A stretch of 64,000 bases of DNA from Desulfobacteraceae bacterium (lineage in GTDB: Bacteria; Desulfobacterota; Desulfobacteria; Desulfobacterales; Desulfosarcinaceae): assembly GCA_027068085.1 (NCBI GenBank), contig JAMOUQ010000029.1, positions 62,001-126,000 on the forward strand, written 5' to 3'. Both the position numbers and the translations under genes were made by a program. Below the pieces are notes generated by a model. The model was not told the origin of the DNA. It saw nothing but the letters and a program-made list of their open reading frames with translations, and did no database searches. This document shows, piece after piece, positions 36,143-44,853 of the stretch (positions are counted from its first letter, which is position 1; each line of letters opens with the position of its first letter).

Positions 36143-37771
36143 ATGACCAGTTTCAGCGTGACAATCGGTTCGGCCAATGCCACCGCCGTCCTGGACAATC
36201 CGGCAGCCGATTTTGCGGCCAAGTTCTGTGCCGCCGCAGAACTGAACCACCTTGCCCGTTGTTCCGGCCGCCCCCTGGACCATGCGGCTCTCGACAGCCT
36301 GGTTGCGGTCCTGCTGAGCAGGCGGTTCGCCGGCCAGCGCCAGCGGCTGTTTCTCTACCGCGAGGCGGCCGATACCCTGGCCCGGACGGCGGTGCGCTGG
36401 AAGGCGGCGCCCCCGGGGATCGAGGCCCTGGCAAGACTCGGCCGTGCTCTCATGGTAGTTGACGGCTACGCCCACCGGGCGGTGTCCGAAGCCCTGGGGG
36501 CATTGCCGGTGCAGGTGGCCGGTCCGCAGGCACCTCCTGCCGGGCATCAGGCCTGCCCGGTGGCACACTGGCCGGCCCTGCTGGCTGCCGGCAGGTTAAG
36601 GACTGCCGGTCCTCCGGCCTGGAAGGGCCGCAGCCTGATTGTTCCCGTAACAGACGGCCTGCTGGTGTTGAAATTTGCCCGGCCCGGCCAAGATTCCACG
36701 GCCGGACTGCAGGCCGAGCGGTGGTGGATGGAGCATCTGGCCGGCCAAAGATACCGGTTCAGGGTGCCGTTTGCCGTTCCCCGTCCCCTGGGCTGTCTGA
36801 AGGTCGCCGGCCTGCCCTGGAGACCGCCGGCCGGTTTCGAGACCGAAATCACCCGGCCGGCCCTGGCCTACCTGGCCCATCCGGATTATTTCAGCTATCC
36901 CAACACCGGCCCGGCAGGACCCGGTTTTGCAGCCATGCAAAGGTCCCTGGAGCATAGTGCCTGGCTGCTGGGATACCTTGCCGGACAGGGCGTGATTCAC
37001 ACCTCGCCCATTGCCCTGTTTCACAACCGGGTTCAGCGCCGGCGGCGCCGGGACCAGGGGCGCTACGAGTGGTTCCGGGCCGGCCGGCTCGACCGCTGGC
37101 TGGAATCCTGCCGTTATCCCAACCTGGCCCTTTGCGGGCTGCGGGATCTGGAGCACCTGGAAAGCATCGCCGGGCCGGGCCTCCAGCTGTACCGTCATCT
37201 GGGCGCCCACCTGCTGAGCCTGCTGCTGGTGGCAGCCAGCTGGTTTCGCAACCGCCGGCCCGAGCTTGCAGGCCGTGACGGCCGCGGCCGCCCGGTGGAC
37301 GCCCGCCGTCTGTTTGACCGGGATTTGCTGGAAAAAGTAGTCCGGGAAATTTTCCGCCGCTACCATGAAGGGTTCACCGGGCTGGAGTATCGGGGCCGGC
37401 TGCCCTTTGATGCCGGGCATCTTGCAGCCAGGATGGTGGAAGAGATGGGAGTGGACAGGCACATGGAGGAAGTGCTGCGGGTGGCCGACCAGAACCGGAT
37501 GACCAGCGGCCAGCTGGAGGATTTTCTCGTTGGCCGGGGCTACGGCCGGCAGGAGGCGGCCGCCATAAAGAAAGGGGCCGCCGATATCGTCATAATCAGC
37601 GGCCCCCACCTGGGAGGCTTCAATCGACCCATTTCCCTGCCCGAGATGATTCAGGCCGTGGCCGCCGCGGCCGCTGTATGCATCGCCGGCCGCTTCCGGG
37701 CTGAAGGCGGCCTGCCGGCCGGAATGGATCTGGCGGATGTGCCCGTCAGCCCGGCAGCCGGAAACGGCTGA
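36143..37771 (+). CDS. Putative SidJ-related pseudokinase
   Basis: 542 residues from ATG 36143, seven bases after the HAD stop, so probably co-transcribed. No signal peptide. An N-terminal helical domain (about 1-130) is followed by kinase-like pieces: LIVPVTDGLLVLKFARPG near 165-182 with a candidate ATP-binding Lys, an arginine/tryptophan-rich helix ERWWMEHLAG, and HTSPIALFHNRVQRRRR near 290. The C-terminal part has FDRDLLEKVVREIFRRYHEG. This matches my memory of proteins annotated as SidJ-related pseudokinases, a fold that in Legionella SidJ catalyses calmodulin-dependent glutamylation. Activity here is unproven. Confidence 0.6.
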   Translation: MTSFSVTIGSANATAVLDNPAADFAAKFCAAAELNHLARCSGRPLDHAALDSLVAVLLSRRFAGQRQRLFLYREAADTLARTAVRWKAAPPGIEALARLGRALMVVDGYAHRAVSEALGALPVQVAGPQAPPAGHQACPVAHWPALLAAGRLRTAGPPAWKGRSLIVPVTDGLLVLKFARPGQDSTAGLQAERWWMEHLAGQRYRFRVPFAVPRPLGCLKVAGLPWRPPAGFETEITRPALAYLAHPDYFSYPNTGPAGPGFAAMQRSLEHSAWLLGYLAGQGVIHTSPIALFHNRVQRRRRRDQGRYEWFRAGRLDRWLESCRYPNLALCGLRDLEHLESIAGPGLQLYRHLGAHLLSLLLVAASWFRNRRPELAGRDGRGRPVDARRLFDRDLLEKVVREIFRRYHEGFTGLEYRGRLPFDAGHLAARMVEEMGVDRHMEEVLRVADQNRMTSGQLEDFLVGRGYGRQEAAAIKKGAADIVIISGPHLGGFNRPISLPEMIQAVAAAAAVCIAGRFRAEGGLPAGMDLADVPVSPAAGNG

Positions 37772-37984
37772 TCACTGGTTGCCGAAACCGTTTTGTCCGC
37801 CGCAGTCGGGACACTGCCAGGTTATGCCGTTGCACGACATTCCCCACAGGTTTTCCTGCATGCATTCCTGGCAGATGGAAAAGCCGCAGCGGCAGGTCCA
37901 GCAAAATGGAAACCGGCGCCGGCAGCAGTGGCATTCGTTTGCGGTCTGAAGCTTGTGTTTGCGCCTGTAACCTGATCCGGCCAT
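37772..37984 (-). CDS. Small cysteine-rich zinc-ribbon protein
   Basis: 70 residues with ten cysteines in CxxC-type pairs: CHCCRRRFPFCWTCRCGFSI, CQECMQENLWGMSC and CPDCGGQNGFGNQ. This pattern suggests two zinc-binding knuckles. The C-terminal ITWQCPDCGGQNGFGNQ resembles small uncharacterised proteins of Desulfobacterota. AAGGAA precedes the ATG. It converges on the pseudokinase gene with no gap. Function unknown. Confidence 0.72.
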   Translation of the reverse strand: MAGSGYRRKHKLQTANECHCCRRRFPFCWTCRCGFSICQECMQENLWGMSCNGITWQCPDCGGQNGFGNQ

Positions 37985-38366
37985 TGTGCCTGGGTTCCTT
38001 CCTTGCGCGCATTCTGACGCTCGACCAGGGCGGTGGCGGCTCTTTGCCGTACAGGCTGCCGTTTTCCAGTCCGCCCTTGTAGTCTCTTTCCTGCGATGGT
38101 AAACAATCTGGGCAAAACGACAGCCTGCGGTTTTCAGAACGGCCAGAGAGTAAACCCGCGCCGGCTGCCTGTCAAGCAGGATGAACCGTTAAGGCAGGTT
38201 TGGGTTCAATCTTTGTTGGGCTATCCGGTCAGGGCACGTTGGGGACCCGGGAAAAGGGGACCTAAATTGAGCGCTGCAAGACGATAAACATCTGTAACTT
38301 ATTTAAAAAGTATAATTTGTTAATAATTGGCCGAAATTTGGAACGCTCAATTTAGGGGGAGTTTTT
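37985..38366. other. Intergenic region upstream of polA, with inverted repeat
   Basis: No convincing gene is seen in these 382 bases. The half next to polA is AT-rich and holds a 13-base perfect inverted repeat (annotated separately) and a consensus TATAAT at 38311-38316 without a matching -35 box. Confidence 0.5.
38261..38356. repeat. 13-bp inverted repeat flanking the polA promoter zone
   Basis: CCTAAATTGAGCG (38261-38273) is exactly the reverse complement of CGCTCAATTTAGG (38344-38356). The arms are 70 bases apart and enclose AT-rich DNA with TATAAT at 38311. The right arm runs into the polA ribosome site (AGGGGGAG). It may be the two ends of a miniature mobile element or a pair of operator sites. 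Confidence 0.6.
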
Positions 38367-41054
38367 ATGGTTGAAAATACCGACAGTCCGACCGTTTACC
38401 TGGTGGACGGCAGTGCGTACGTTTACCGGGCCTTCCATGCCGTGCGGGGACTGACCAATTCCAAGGGGATGCCCACCAATGCGGTTTTCGGCTTTACCCG
38501 GATGTTGCTGAAGCTGGTCGACGACCGCCGCCCGGAATACGTGGCCGTCTTCTTCGATGCCAAAGGCCCTACCTTCCGCCACCGGATTTACCCGGAGTAC
38601 AAGGCCAACCGGCCGCCCATGCCGGACGACCTGGTCGCCCAGCTGCCCCTGATAAAACAGGTCACCGACGGGTTCAACATACCGGCCATAGAATGCGAAG
38701 GCTACGAGGCCGACGACCTGATCGGCACCTGTGCCCGCCAGGCCGAGACCGGCGGGCACAGGGTGGTGATGGTGACCGGGGACAAGGATTTCATCCAGCT
38801 GATCACTGCCCGGGCGGCCATCTGGGACCCCATGAAGGACGATTCCATCGATCTTGAACGGGTAAGGGCCGATTTCGGCCTGGAACCCGGACAGATGATC
38901 GATGTCATGGGACTGTCCGGAGATGCCTCCGACAATATTCCCGGTGTTCCGGGGGTGGGGCCCAAAACGGCCCTCAAGCTCATCCGGACCTTCGGTGACA
39001 TGGACACCCTCTACCGCCGCCTGGACGAGGTTACGGCCAAGAAACTGCGCCGGAACCTGGAGCGGTACAAGGATCAGGCCTACCTGAGCCGGAAGCTGGT
39101 AACCATCGATACGGCCGCCCCGGTGCAGTTCGACCCGGAGAGGTTCAGTTTCAAAGAGCCTGACGGCAAAGCCCTGGGAGAGCTTTTCGGCCGCCTGGAG
39201 TTCAGACAGTTGCGCCGGCAGTACGGCCTGGGCAAGGCCCCGCGGCCCAAGCGTTATCAGACCGTGCTGGACCGGGCCGGCCTGGAGGACCTGGTGCGGA
39301 CACTGGAGGCGGCTCCGGTTTTTGCCCTGGACACCGAAACCACCTCCACCAATCCCATGCGGGCCCGGCTGGTGGGCCTGTCGGTGGCCCTGGAGCCGGA
39401 CGCGGCCTTTTACATTCCCTGCGGGCACCGCTACCTGGGGGCCCCGGATCAGATGGACTGCGGCCGGGTGCTGGATATTCTGGGGCCGGTGCTGGAAAAT
39501 CCGCGGATAAAGAAGGTCGGCCAGAACATCAAGTACGACTGGATCGTTCTGAAAAGGTGCGGGGTCGACCTCGCAGGGGTGGTCTTCGATACCATGCTGG
39601 CATCCTACCTGCTCAACCCTTCCAAGCGGGCCCACAACCTGGACCAGATAGCCCTGGATTTCCTGGATTACAAGACGACCACCTACAGCCAGGTGGCGGG
39701 CAAGGGCAAGGCCGAGGTGAGTTTCGACCAGGTGCCGGTGGAAAAGGCGGCCCCTTACGCCTGCGAGGATGCCGACGTGACTTTCCAGGCCTACCAGGTC
39801 CTGAAACAGAAGCTGGAAGAGCACAACCTGACCCGGCTGATGGAAAAGGTCGAAATGCCCCTGGTGCCGGTGCTGGTCAAGATGGAGATGACCGGGGTGG
39901 CCCTTGACCAGGAGCGGCTGCGCCGGCTTTCCAAATCCTTCCAACACCAGCTGGAGCAGCTGGAGGCGACCATTTACGAACTTGCCGGCGAGCGTTTCAA
40001 CATCCGTTCCTCTCAGCAGCTGGGCCGGATACTGTTTGAAAAGCTCAAGCTTCCGGTGATCAAGAAGACCCGCAAGAAGACCGGTTTTTCCACCGATGTG
40101 GAGGTCCTGACCCGCCTGGCCGAATCCCACGAGCTGCCGGCGGTCATCCTGCGTCACCGCGGCCTGGCGAAGCTCAAGTCCACCTACGTGGACGCCCTGC
40201 TGGAGCTGGTCAACCCGGAAACCGGCCGGATCCACACCTCTTTCAACCAGACGGTCACCGCCACCGGCAGGCTGAGCAGCTCCGATCCCAACCTGCAGAA
40301 CATCCCCATCCGGACCGCCGAGGGACTCGAGATCCGCAAGGCCTTCGTGGCCCGGCCCGGCCACTTCCTGCTGTCGGCCGATTATTCCCAGATCGAGTTG
40401 CGGATCCTGGCCCACTATGCCGATGATCCCATCCTGATCGAAGCCTTCCGGAAACAGGAAGACATCCATGCCCGCACGGCCGCCGAAGTATTCCAGGTGG
40501 AACCGGAAAGTGTCAGCGAGCAGCTGCGCCGCCAGGCCAAGGCCATCAACTTCGGGATAATCTACGGCATGAGCGCTTACGGGCTTTCCAAGGAGCTTGG
40601 CATCAGCAACCGCATGGCCCAGGTCTATATAGACAGCTATTTCGAGCGTTACCGGGGAGTGAAGGCTTACATCGACCGGACCATTGCCGAGGCCCGCCGC
40701 AAGGGCCGCACCAGCACCCTGCTGGGCAGGGTGCGCCTGCTGCCCGAGATCAACAGCTCCAACCGGACCGTGCGCCGGTTTGCCGAGCGCACCGCCGTCA
40801 ACACTCCCATCCAGGGCACGGCCGCCGACCTGATCAAGCTGGCCATGATCCGGCTCGACCGGGCCCTGGAGGCGGCCGGCCTGAAGGCGGTGATGATTCT
40901 GTCCGTTCATGACGAGATCGTGCTGGAAGTGCCGGAACGGGAGCTGGAACAGGTCAGTGAACTTGCCAGGGATGTGATGGAAAACATCTGGCAGCTGAAG
41001 GTTCCCCTGAAGGTGAACCTGGCCTGGGGTCGCAACTGGGCCGAGGCCCATTAG
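38367..41054 (+). CDS. polA: DNA polymerase I
   Basis: 895 residues with all three domains. 5' nuclease (about 1-300): VYLVDGSAYVYRAFHAVRG, VVMVTGDKDFIQLI, MGLSGDASDNIPGVPGVGPK. Proofreading 3'-5' exonuclease: the DxE site is intact in FALDTETTSTNPM near 323, with GQNIKYDW and YACEDADVTFQAY. Polymerase: motif A DYSQIELRILAHYADD near 672, motif B RRQAKAINFGIIYGMSAYGL near 715, motif C VHDEIVLEVP near 850. It fills gaps in repair and removes RNA primers. A very strong AGGGGGAG site precedes the ATG. It ends with TAG. Confidence 0.97.
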   Translation: MVENTDSPTVYLVDGSAYVYRAFHAVRGLTNSKGMPTNAVFGFTRMLLKLVDDRRPEYVAVFFDAKGPTFRHRIYPEYKANRPPMPDDLVAQLPLIKQVTDGFNIPAIECEGYEADDLIGTCARQAETGGHRVVMVTGDKDFIQLITARAAIWDPMKDDSIDLERVRADFGLEPGQMIDVMGLSGDASDNIPGVPGVGPKTALKLIRTFGDMDTLYRRLDEVTAKKLRRNLERYKDQAYLSRKLVTIDTAAPVQFDPERFSFKEPDGKALGELFGRLEFRQLRRQYGLGKAPRPKRYQTVLDRAGLEDLVRTLEAAPVFALDTETTSTNPMRARLVGLSVALEPDAAFYIPCGHRYLGAPDQMDCGRVLDILGPVLENPRIKKVGQNIKYDWIVLKRCGVDLAGVVFDTMLASYLLNPSKRAHNLDQIALDFLDYKTTTYSQVAGKGKAEVSFDQVPVEKAAPYACEDADVTFQAYQVLKQKLEEHNLTRLMEKVEMPLVPVLVKMEMTGVALDQERLRRLSKSFQHQLEQLEATIYELAGERFNIRSSQQLGRILFEKLKLPVIKKTRKKTGFSTDVEVLTRLAESHELPAVILRHRGLAKLKSTYVDALLELVNPETGRIHTSFNQTVTATGRLSSSDPNLQNIPIRTAEGLEIRKAFVARPGHFLLSADYSQIELRILAHYADDPILIEAFRKQEDIHARTAAEVFQVEPESVSEQLRRQAKAINFGIIYGMSAYGLSKELGISNRMAQVYIDSYFERYRGVKAYIDRTIAEARRKGRTSTLLGRVRLLPEINSSNRTVRRFAERTAVNTPIQGTAADLIKLAMIRLDRALEAAGLKAVMILSVHDEIVLEVPERELEQVSELARDVMENIWQLKVPLKVNLAWGRNWAEAH

Positions 41055-41056
41055 TC

Positions 41057-41182
41057 GATGGCTTCGCAAAGAGTCCGATATCTGCGTTGCGCCACGCAGC
41101 GTAGCGACTGCGGCGTACTTCAAGTACGCCTCGTCGCCCGCTGCTCGCGTCGCCTTGATCTCGAACTCTTTGCCAAGCCATC
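41057..41182. repeat. 126-bp palindromic intergenic element (MITE/REP-like)
   Basis: The ends are near-perfect inverted repeats: GATGGCTTCGCAAAGAGT (41057-41074) and ACTCTTTGCCAAGCCATC (41165-41182), 17 of 18 matching. The centre is a 19-base perfect palindrome GGCGTACTTCAAGTACGCC (41112-41130). The whole can fold as one long hairpin. It starts two bases after the polA stop and encodes nothing recognisable. Such elements are usually dispersed in many copies. Confidence 0.75.
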
Positions 41183-41237
41183 CTTAATCATGGTTTCGGA
41201 TTTTTTGCAGGCCATCAAAAGCTGTGGCGGCAGCAGG

Positions 41238-41414
41238 CTATTGTTTTTCCGGCTCCGGCTCCTTTGCGCCGGCCACGGTGTCGGCCACGGTGCGGTAGAT
41301 ACTGCTGAAGGCTTCCGGAAAACTGGTGGGCGATACCCGTCCCACCTCGATGAACTTGACCACGATCTCCTTGCTGGCCCTGAGTACCAATTCTTCCATG
41401 GGGGTCTTTTTCAT
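41238..41414 (-). CDS. Small conserved hypothetical protein, 58 residues
   Basis: The 58-residue product starts MKKTPMEELVLRASKEIVVK and continues FIEVGRVSPTSFPEAFSSIY before a charged tail ending EPEPEKQ and a TAG stop. The KEI-V-VKFIE-GRVSP-F-EAF-IYRTV pattern is one I associate with short conserved proteins of Desulfobacterota and Alphaproteobacteria; no function is known. It is helical and cytoplasmic. GGAAAGG lies about 11 bases before the ATG at 41414. It is divergent from queF. Confidence 0.7.
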   Translation of the reverse strand: MKKTPMEELVLRASKEIVVKFIEVGRVSPTSFPEAFSSIYRTVADTVAGAKEPEPEKQ

Positions 41415-41596
41415 TGGATGCTTTCCCTTTCCGTCGGGCTTACAGGTTTGCCCGCGTAACTGGTGGTACCGGTTTGGGACCCTGGTGTCAAGGTCTCCCG
41501 CTGCAGAGTCATCCTGTTTGACAGCGGCCGGCAGGTCGATTATTAAGCAGACTGCTTTGTAACTCAGACAGAAACAAAAGGACGACGGAACCGATC

Positions 41597-42004
41597 ATGG
41601 TAACCAACAAATCATACACGGTCAATTACCGGCGCCTGAGCCCGGAGACGGTCAAGACCGATTGTCTGGAACCGATCGAATATGCCTACCGGGGACGCCG
41701 GCCGGCCCTGATCACCATCAGCCAGCCCGAATTCACCTCGGTCTGCCCCATGACCGGCCTGCCCGATTACGGCACCATTGTCGTCAGGTACGTTCCCGAC
41801 CAAAAGATCATCGAACTCAAGTCCCTGAAGTATTACCTGCTCCAGTACCGCAACGTGGGGATTTTCTACGAACACCTGGTCAACCGCATCCTGGACGACC
41901 TGGTGGAGGCGCTGTCTCCGCGCTGGATGCAGGTGGAGGGCCGCTTCACCGCCCGGGGCGGCATCAGCACCGAAGTGCGCGCCGAGCATGGAGAGCGGCC
42001 ATGA
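41597..42004 (+). CDS. queF: NADPH-dependent preQ0 reductase
   Basis: 135 residues, the short unimodular QueF. It reduces preQ0 nitrile to preQ1 amine in queuosine synthesis. The active-site Cys is in FTSVCPMTGLPDYGTI near residue 50, with the proton-donor Asp in PDYG, and the family motif ELKSLKYYLLQYRNVGIFYE follows near 75. No preQ1 riboswitch was recognised upstream. The stop overlaps the start of the lipoprotein gene (ATGA). Confidence 0.95.
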   Translation: MVTNKSYTVNYRRLSPETVKTDCLEPIEYAYRGRRPALITISQPEFTSVCPMTGLPDYGTIVVRYVPDQKIIELKSLKYYLLQYRNVGIFYEHLVNRILDDLVEALSPRWMQVEGRFTARGGISTEVRAEHGERP

Positions 42005-42921
42005 CCGGGCCGGTAAAGACAGGGCTGGCCCTGCTGGTTGCCGGCTTGCTGGTCCTCCAGGGATGCTCCTGGCTCAGGCCCGGGCCGCAGGTCGCCGAAA
42101 CCCTGCTGGATGTGAAGGACTGCGACCGGTACGCCAAGACCGCGGCCCTGGCGCTCTACGACAGAACCGGAACCGGTCAGTCCGAGTTGCTGGAACAGAT
42201 GCGGCAGGTCCTGACGGTCAGGCTTCAGAAGGCCTTGGGCGGGACGAGGCTGGTGAAAAGGGGGGATCCGGATTATCCTGACTACCTCGAGGTTTTGCCC
42301 TCTTCCGGCAAAGGCCGCCCGGACAACATGGCCCTGGCTCAGGCCGCCCGGACAGACGGTTTCCAGGCTCTTGTCATGGTCAGCCTGGAGGCCCTCGTGC
42401 CCCTGTCGGAAAAAAAAGGCATGTTCTTTTGGCGCAAGGACCGTTTTTTTCTCCAGGCCTGCCTGCGGGCCGAAATCTTCGACCCGGTGACTGCCGCCAA
42501 ACCGTTGAGCACGGATGAAGAAATAAGGGTCAGGGTCGGCCGGGAGGAGTTCGAATTTTACCGGGATCAGGACTGGCGCCTGTCTGAAGCCGTTTGCCGC
42601 GCCATAGTGAAAGGGGCCGGGGATCTTGCCAAAAAAATTGTCAAGGCCCTGGATGGACTGCAGTGGCAGGTCACGGTGACGGCCGTCGCCGGTGACAAGG
42701 CGGTCTTGCCGGCCGGTGGCAGGGCGGGAGTCAGGCCGGGCCACCGGATGGCGGTCTTTGGTGTTTACCGGGTGATAAACGGTGTCGAAGGTGAAGCTTT
42801 CGTGGTGCCCGGCTATCGCAAGGGTACCGTGGAGGTGGAAAAAACAGAGCCTGATTATTGCGAGGTGAAGAAAATATCGGGTTCCGTGGAAGTGGGCGAT
42901 ATCGCCGTGCCTGTCCGCTGA
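42001..42921 (+). CDS. Lipoprotein with FlgT-like C-terminal domain (tentative)
   Basis: 306 residues. A lipoprotein signal (KTGLALLVAGLLVLQGC, lipobox LQGC) is followed by a helical region and the stretch ALAQAARTDGFQALVMVSLE. The C-terminal 100 residues (WQVTVTAVAGDKAVLPAGG, then GVRPGHRMAVFGV) form a small beta-barrel pattern like the C-terminal domain of FlgT and related assembly factors. I cannot assign a function. It is translationally coupled to queF but no shared pathway is apparent. Confidence 0.72.
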   Translation: MTGPVKTGLALLVAGLLVLQGCSWLRPGPQVAETLLDVKDCDRYAKTAALALYDRTGTGQSELLEQMRQVLTVRLQKALGGTRLVKRGDPDYPDYLEVLPSSGKGRPDNMALAQAARTDGFQALVMVSLEALVPLSEKKGMFFWRKDRFFLQACLRAEIFDPVTAAKPLSTDEEIRVRVGREEFEFYRDQDWRLSEAVCRAIVKGAGDLAKKIVKALDGLQWQVTVTAVAGDKAVLPAGGRAGVRPGHRMAVFGVYRVINGVEGEAFVVPGYRKGTVEVEKTEPDYCEVKKISGSVEVGDIAVPVR

Positions 42922-42946
42922 GCTTTCTTCGCCCCTCCGGTGTCGC

Positions 42947-43966
42947 TCAGCTTCCATCGCCGCCGGCGAGCAGGATTTGTTCGTAGGCGTCGATCAGCTC
43001 CATGATGTGCTCTTCCGACCGGAGGTGGCGGATGCTGCGCCGGAAGCGGGTCGCTTGCGGCAGGCCCTTGACGAACCATCCCAGGCGGCTGCGCAGAACA
43101 AAACAGGCGGTCTTTTCTCCCAGATAACAGACCGCGGCCCGGGCGTAGCGCCGCATGACGGCGATCCTGTCGCGGTGGCCGATCTGCGGTATCCGGCGGC
43201 CTTCCAGGGCGGCGATTACCTGGGTGAAGATAAACGGGTTGCCCACGGCGGCCCGGCCGATCATGACCGCATCGCAGCCGGTTGTCCGGATCATTTCCAG
43301 GGCGTCTTCAGCCGAATTGATATCTCCGTTGCCGATTACCGGTATTTCCAGAATTTTCTTCAGCCTGGCGATTATCTTCCAGTCGGCCCGGCCGCCGAAT
43401 CCCTGGCGGGCGGTGCGGGGATGAACGGCAATGGCGTCGACTCCGCAGTCCTGGGCCAGGCGGGCGATGGTTTCGGCATCGGCGCCTGACGGGTCCCAGC
43501 CCGAGCGGATCTTGATGGTCAGGGCAACTGAGATGGCCCTGCGCACCGCGGTCAAAACGGCCCGGGCCCGGTCCGGCTCTCTCATCAGGGCGGCTCCGGA
43601 GCCGGATTTGAGGATCTTTCTGACCGCGCAGCCGAAGTTGATATCGACGATGGCGGCTCCGGCTTCGGCCGCCATGACAGCCGCCTCGGCCATGATTTCA
43701 GGATCGGACCCGAATATCTGGATGGCCAGGGGCGCTTCCGCCCCGGTGGTTTTCATCAGGGTCCTTGTTTTGGCAGAACCGTAATGCAGCCCGTAGGCAC
43801 TGACCATTTCCGAGTAGACCAGAGCACAGCCGGCCTCTTTTGCCATCAGCCGCAGGGGCAGGTCGGTAATGCCGGCCAGGGGGGCCAAAACGGTGGGGTT
43901 GGCCGGTGCGACCGGGCCGATCCTGAAACCGCCTGCCGGCGCCGGGGCCGATTGCCTGGCGTTCAC
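42947..43966 (-). CDS. dusB: tRNA-dihydrouridine synthase (DusB-type)
   Basis: 339 residues from a GTG at 43966. Flavoprotein TIM barrel that reduces uridines in tRNA. Motifs: VLAPLAGITDLPLRLMAKEA near residue 20, EMVSAYGLHYGSAKT, IQIFGSDPEIM, the catalytic Cys in VDINFGCAVRKILKSGSG near 105, VHPRTARQGFGGRADW near 180, and VIGNGDINSAEDA, MIGRAAVGNPFIF. Cys at the expected place is followed by Ala rather than the usual Pro. The GTG overlaps the DUF1848 stop (GTGA). Confidence 0.92.
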   Translation of the reverse strand: MNARQSAPAPAGGFRIGPVAPANPTVLAPLAGITDLPLRLMAKEAGCALVYSEMVSAYGLHYGSAKTRTLMKTTGAEAPLAIQIFGSDPEIMAEAAVMAAEAGAAIVDINFGCAVRKILKSGSGAALMREPDRARAVLTAVRRAISVALTIKIRSGWDPSGADAETIARLAQDCGVDAIAVHPRTARQGFGGRADWKIIARLKKILEIPVIGNGDINSAEDALEMIRTTGCDAVMIGRAAVGNPFIFTQVIAALEGRRIPQIGHRDRIAVMRRYARAAVCYLGEKTACFVLRSRLGWFVKGLPQATRFRRSIRHLRSEEHIMELIDAYEQILLAGGDGS

Positions 43967-44853
43967 GGGGGACCACCTCCGTCGGGGGCCAGCGGGCTGG
44001 CATAACAGAAAAGACAGTTGTGCCGGCAGGGGTGCAGCCGGTAGTCGCCGATATCGACAGAGACGGTGCAGCGGCAGCCGCTTCCGGTCCGCTGGCCCGT
44101 GTCCCGGCGCAGGCTTGCGCCCGGACCGTCGAGACCGGCCAGGCGGCGGCCGTCGATACAGCCCGAGGCCGTGATCCTGCTGCCTGCGGGCAGGTTTTCC
44201 AGAACCTGTCTCTCGCAGCAGGTCTGCAGTGAAATCCCTCGGGCGGCCAGGGCGGTCTCCATGGACAGGATCAGTTCCGTCTTGGCATCCGCGTCGGGAT
44301 CGAAGAAGGCAATGGGGCTTGCCGCCGTGCGGCGGACCACCTTGCGGTAAAGATCGACAAAGCTTGTCACGCAGGAAGTGATGCCGGCCCTGCCGGCAGC
44401 GGCGGCTATCTGTTCCAGGTCCTGCATGTTGTTTCGGGTCCTTCCGGCCGCATCGTGCCAGTGGCAGATGGGATCGAAACGCCACTGCACCCTCCGGGCT
44501 CCGTGCCGCCGGCAAAGCTCGTTCAGCTGTTCAAGGCGCTCCTGCAGGGGAGGTATGTTCGGTTCCAGGATCCGGTTTTCGGAATTGATGGTGAAATGAA
44601 AAAAAAGACCGAAACCCATGTCGCGCAGTTTCAGATCCCAGCCCCGGCCGAGCATGGGGCCGAAATCTTTCGACCAGAAAACTATGGTGTGGACTTTTTC
44701 CGGGGTGACCTCGATCCGGCGGGTGCGGCCGTTGTAAGGGTTGGTCACAGTGAAGGCGCCGGCGGCGATTCCTTCCATGAACCAGGGCATGTAAAAGGCC
44801 GGAATGTCCGTCCGCCGGGAGGCAGACAGGACGATCCTTTCGGTGACACTCAT
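43963..44853 (-). CDS. DUF1848 protein
   Basis: 296 residues, opening with the family signature VLSASRRTDIPAFYMPWFME and continuing TIVFWSKDFGPM, VQWRFDPI and a C-terminal CxxxCxxC-like set (HPCRHNCLFCYASP). DUF1848 proteins are often described as radical-SAM-like because of that cysteine set; the reaction is unknown. It overlaps the dus gene downstream by four bases and the small gene upstream by one, so all three are one operon. Confidence 0.88.
   Translation of the reverse strand: MSVTERIVLSASRRTDIPAFYMPWFMEGIAAGAFTVTNPYNGRTRRIEVTPEKVHTIVFWSKDFGPMLGRGWDLKLRDMGFGLFFHFTINSENRILEPNIPPLQERLEQLNELCRRHGARRVQWRFDPICHWHDAAGRTRNNMQDLEQIAAAAGRAGITSCVTSFVDLYRKVVRRTAASPIAFFDPDADAKTELILSMETALAARGISLQTCCERQVLENLPAGSRITASGCIDGRRLAGLDGPGASLRRDTGQRTGSGCRCTVSVDIGDYRLHPCRHNCLFCYASPLAPDGGGPP

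Noticed and set aside
38033..38287. 84-codon open frame upstream of polA
   Set aside because: Its composition is unlike a protein, no ribosome site is visible, and it runs into one arm of the inverted repeat.
38352..41123. A 923-codon open frame antisense to polA, and similar long antisense frames (for example 3106-4860, 19091-20905, 52352-54349)
   Set aside because: High GC at third codon positions opens frames on the opposite strand. Each sits across a gene with clear catalytic motifs, and the antisense products show no family features.
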